Below, in pieces: positions 62,174 through 64,000 of a DNA stretch of 64,000 bases. The notes beneath the pieces are model-generated. The model saw only the letters and a list, made by a program, of their open reading frames with translations. It did not search any database and had not been told where the DNA came from. Source of the DNA: Theristus sp. LFF4_11 (taxonomy: Eukaryota; Nematoda; Chromadorea; Monhysterida; Xyalidae). The stretch lies in contig JASANC010004661.1 in assembly GCA_030248135.1 (NCBI GenBank), forward strand, positions 1 through 64,000, read 5' to 3'. Position 1 is the stretch's first letter. Every line of letters starts with the position of its first letter. The position numbers and the translations under genes were made by a program.

Positions 62174-63681
62174 TATGTTACGTGCATCACCGTATAGTAT
62201 TGATGTATTTCATAGATTTATTCACTCGTGTGTACTTTATGATAGATGGAGCAAGTCGTGGGATATTGGACTCATAATTTTGTTAATAAACCACATATCT
62301 GCAAAATTATAAAAAAACAGATGCATTGTCATTCAAGTGGAATGAAACCGACTGTTGCTCTCAGTGCGCAATGGATCGTACGCCGGTTGGTCCGTCAACA
62401 ATTGGCACTACCAAAATAGAAAACCTTGAACAAACAACAAGCGGACCACAATAAAGTCGACCCATTCATTCGTTGCACTCACAAACGTACATCTGTCTAT
62501 TGTGGTGATGACAGCTGGTCGCATAGTAACCGGATGCATATGCACGTTTCGTAGTGTCCGCGCACTATGTAAAAAGGTGTTTGCAACAATCAACTCAATA
62601 ACGCGCAAAAGGTAACTCCACGGTCGCGCAGTACAGTGTACCTTTGTCTTGCAGCGCTTATTGGTGGGTAGCATAAGAACAGAAATATTTTTACTGGAAT
62701 GAAATGACACATACAAATGACTTCATGGTAATTAACAAGGTGTTAGACGCGTCCATTGAGTCCACGGATTTCACTAGTGGCGGTTGGCTGTTTCTGGTTA
62801 TGTGTAAATAAGACTTACACATAGACGTTACACGCACAGCGCAGCCAAAGAAATGGAAAAAATAGAAACCTGCAATGAATAATTATGTATTTGTAAAACG
62901 TAAAAATTCACGCGTTTATAAAAAAATTGCAGAGCAAAGGAAAGTTGGTAAAATATTTCTACATTCGACATTCTAATTGTCTGGGTTACGCGAATCATTC
63001 GTGTGCAATGTACTTTATGTATTGTACATGCTATAAACCCGTGATATCCAGTTTACACAAAACACAATGGCTTGGTCAGAATCATGCCCATTCGCGAGCG
63101 AAGCGGAGCGGAGCGGACAGCGGATGCAGGCATAATATGGCCCATCTATCGTTCGCGCTAAAATTCCAAACTTACTGTGCGTCGCATTGTGAACATAAAA
63201 GGAGCTGAGATTTTTTTCTCCTGCACACAGGTAGATGATCCACAGGTAAGCTCTGTGCACGAGAAATTTTATCGTGGTGATCTTCTACACACGCTGTGTG
63301 CGCAAAACATGGATTCTGAACAGGCTGTTACTTATTCTTCTCCCCCCCTTTTTTTCGGCCATGTCATAAAATGTGTACGCAGTTTCAGCGATATAAAGAA
63401 AATTCTGACTGCTATGATAAAAACATTTCCTGGGGTAAAAATCTTTGGGATTTTCAAATTTCGCATTCATTTTTTTCTGTGATGCTTCCCAAGGCTCAAA
63501 ATTTAGCTTGTTTGTACAAAATTACGAAAAAGGCTTGTTTTGAAGTGTATTTGTGATTTCTGCGCGTGAAACAACCCATTATTTGACAAATAAAAAAGTT
63601 TCCGGGGGTAATCAACAACGGAGAGTTTGAATTTGACCTGTATTTTTTAGAAAAATTAAAGGAATGGAAGTTACATAACTA
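62174..63681. other. Intergenic, no gene seen
   Basis: AT-rich sequence leading to the satellite array. A GAGCGAAGCGGAGCGG patch near 63099 resembles 18420-18460. Nothing codes convincingly. Confidence 0.35.
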
Positions 63682-64000
63682 AAATCGTGACGATTTAGGG
63701 CGAATCGGCCGTGCAAAAATGGCGAAATCGGTCCAAAAACGAAAAACAAGAAAAGGGTGTTTTCCAGGGTAATTCAATGCGCTGATCACGGATTTTGGGT
63801 TAGTTTTCTTACGTGAGCAACTCTAGATGCTGAATCGTGACGATTTCGGGCGAATCGGCCGTGGAAATTGGCGAAATCGGTCCAAAAACGAAAAACAAGA
63901 TAAGGGTGTTTTCCAGGGTAATTCAATGCGCTGATCACGGATTTGGGGTTAGTTTTCTTACGTGAGCAACTCTAGATGCTGAATCGTGACGATTTCGGGC
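63682..64000. repeat. Satellite array, ~150-bp unit, continues beyond the window
   Basis: GACGATTT(C/A)GGGCGAATCGG at 63689, 63839 and 63988. Same satellite as 18691-19350, here with more uniform units. Confidence 0.9.

Overview
This is a window of nuclear DNA from an invertebrate animal. Genes are split by many short introns that follow GT...AG, most acceptors read TTTTCAG or close to it, predicted proteins are secreted multidomain types, and the space between genes is packed with transposons. The acceptor shape and the small astacin/Kunitz/lustrin-type modules fit a nematode best (perhaps a non-rhabditid lineage), but I cannot fix the taxon from sequence alone.

Layout. 1-2.57 kb: small DNA transposons (a hAT-type element, nested TA-flanked elements, a palindromic Tc1-type element). 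2.65-7.76 kb: the 3' part of a kelch-repeat gene on the + strand, whose 4.3-kb intron holds an antisense, internally deleted RTE-type LINE and a small MITE. 8.9-10.6 kb: a large imperfect palindrome made of a transposon family. 12.4-36.8 kb: the main gene cluster, four genes all on the + strand: three astacin metalloprotease-like genes (12.4-16.65, 21.0-26.2, 27.4-30.8 kb) and a scavenger-receptor (SRCR) gene (32.0-36.8 kb). 17.5-20.5 kb: transposons and a ~150-bp satellite. 37.7-39.6 kb: a second kelch gene on the - strand. 40-64 kb: no confident cellular gene; it holds G/C-run-rich hAT-like elements, a CR1/Jockey-type LINE with a long open RT frame, a tRNA-derived SINE broken by another element, a DUF4817-type transposon carrying a perfect hairpin insertion, LINE fragments, and the start of a second satellite array at the right edge.

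The gene cluster is the interesting part. By hand I could join exons of all four genes into continuous frames. All four begin with the same two-exon cassette: a signal peptide plus a small four-cysteine module, then a 28-31 nt microexon with the same phases (0 in, 1 out). After it, three genes continue into an astacin domain and one into LDLa plus four SRCR domains and a GPI-type tail. Two of the three astacins have the catalytic Glu of HExxH changed to Gln and also lack the Met-turn methionine, while the middle gene keeps both. The astacins carry C-terminal accessory modules (more four-Cys repeats, a Cys-rich domain with defensin-like spacing, a Kunitz-like domain, lustrin-type Cys domains) in different orders. 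The picture is a tandem, secreted or surface-bound family in which one likely active protease sits between two likely pseudoproteases and next to an SRCR protein that shares its front end. Function beyond that is inference.
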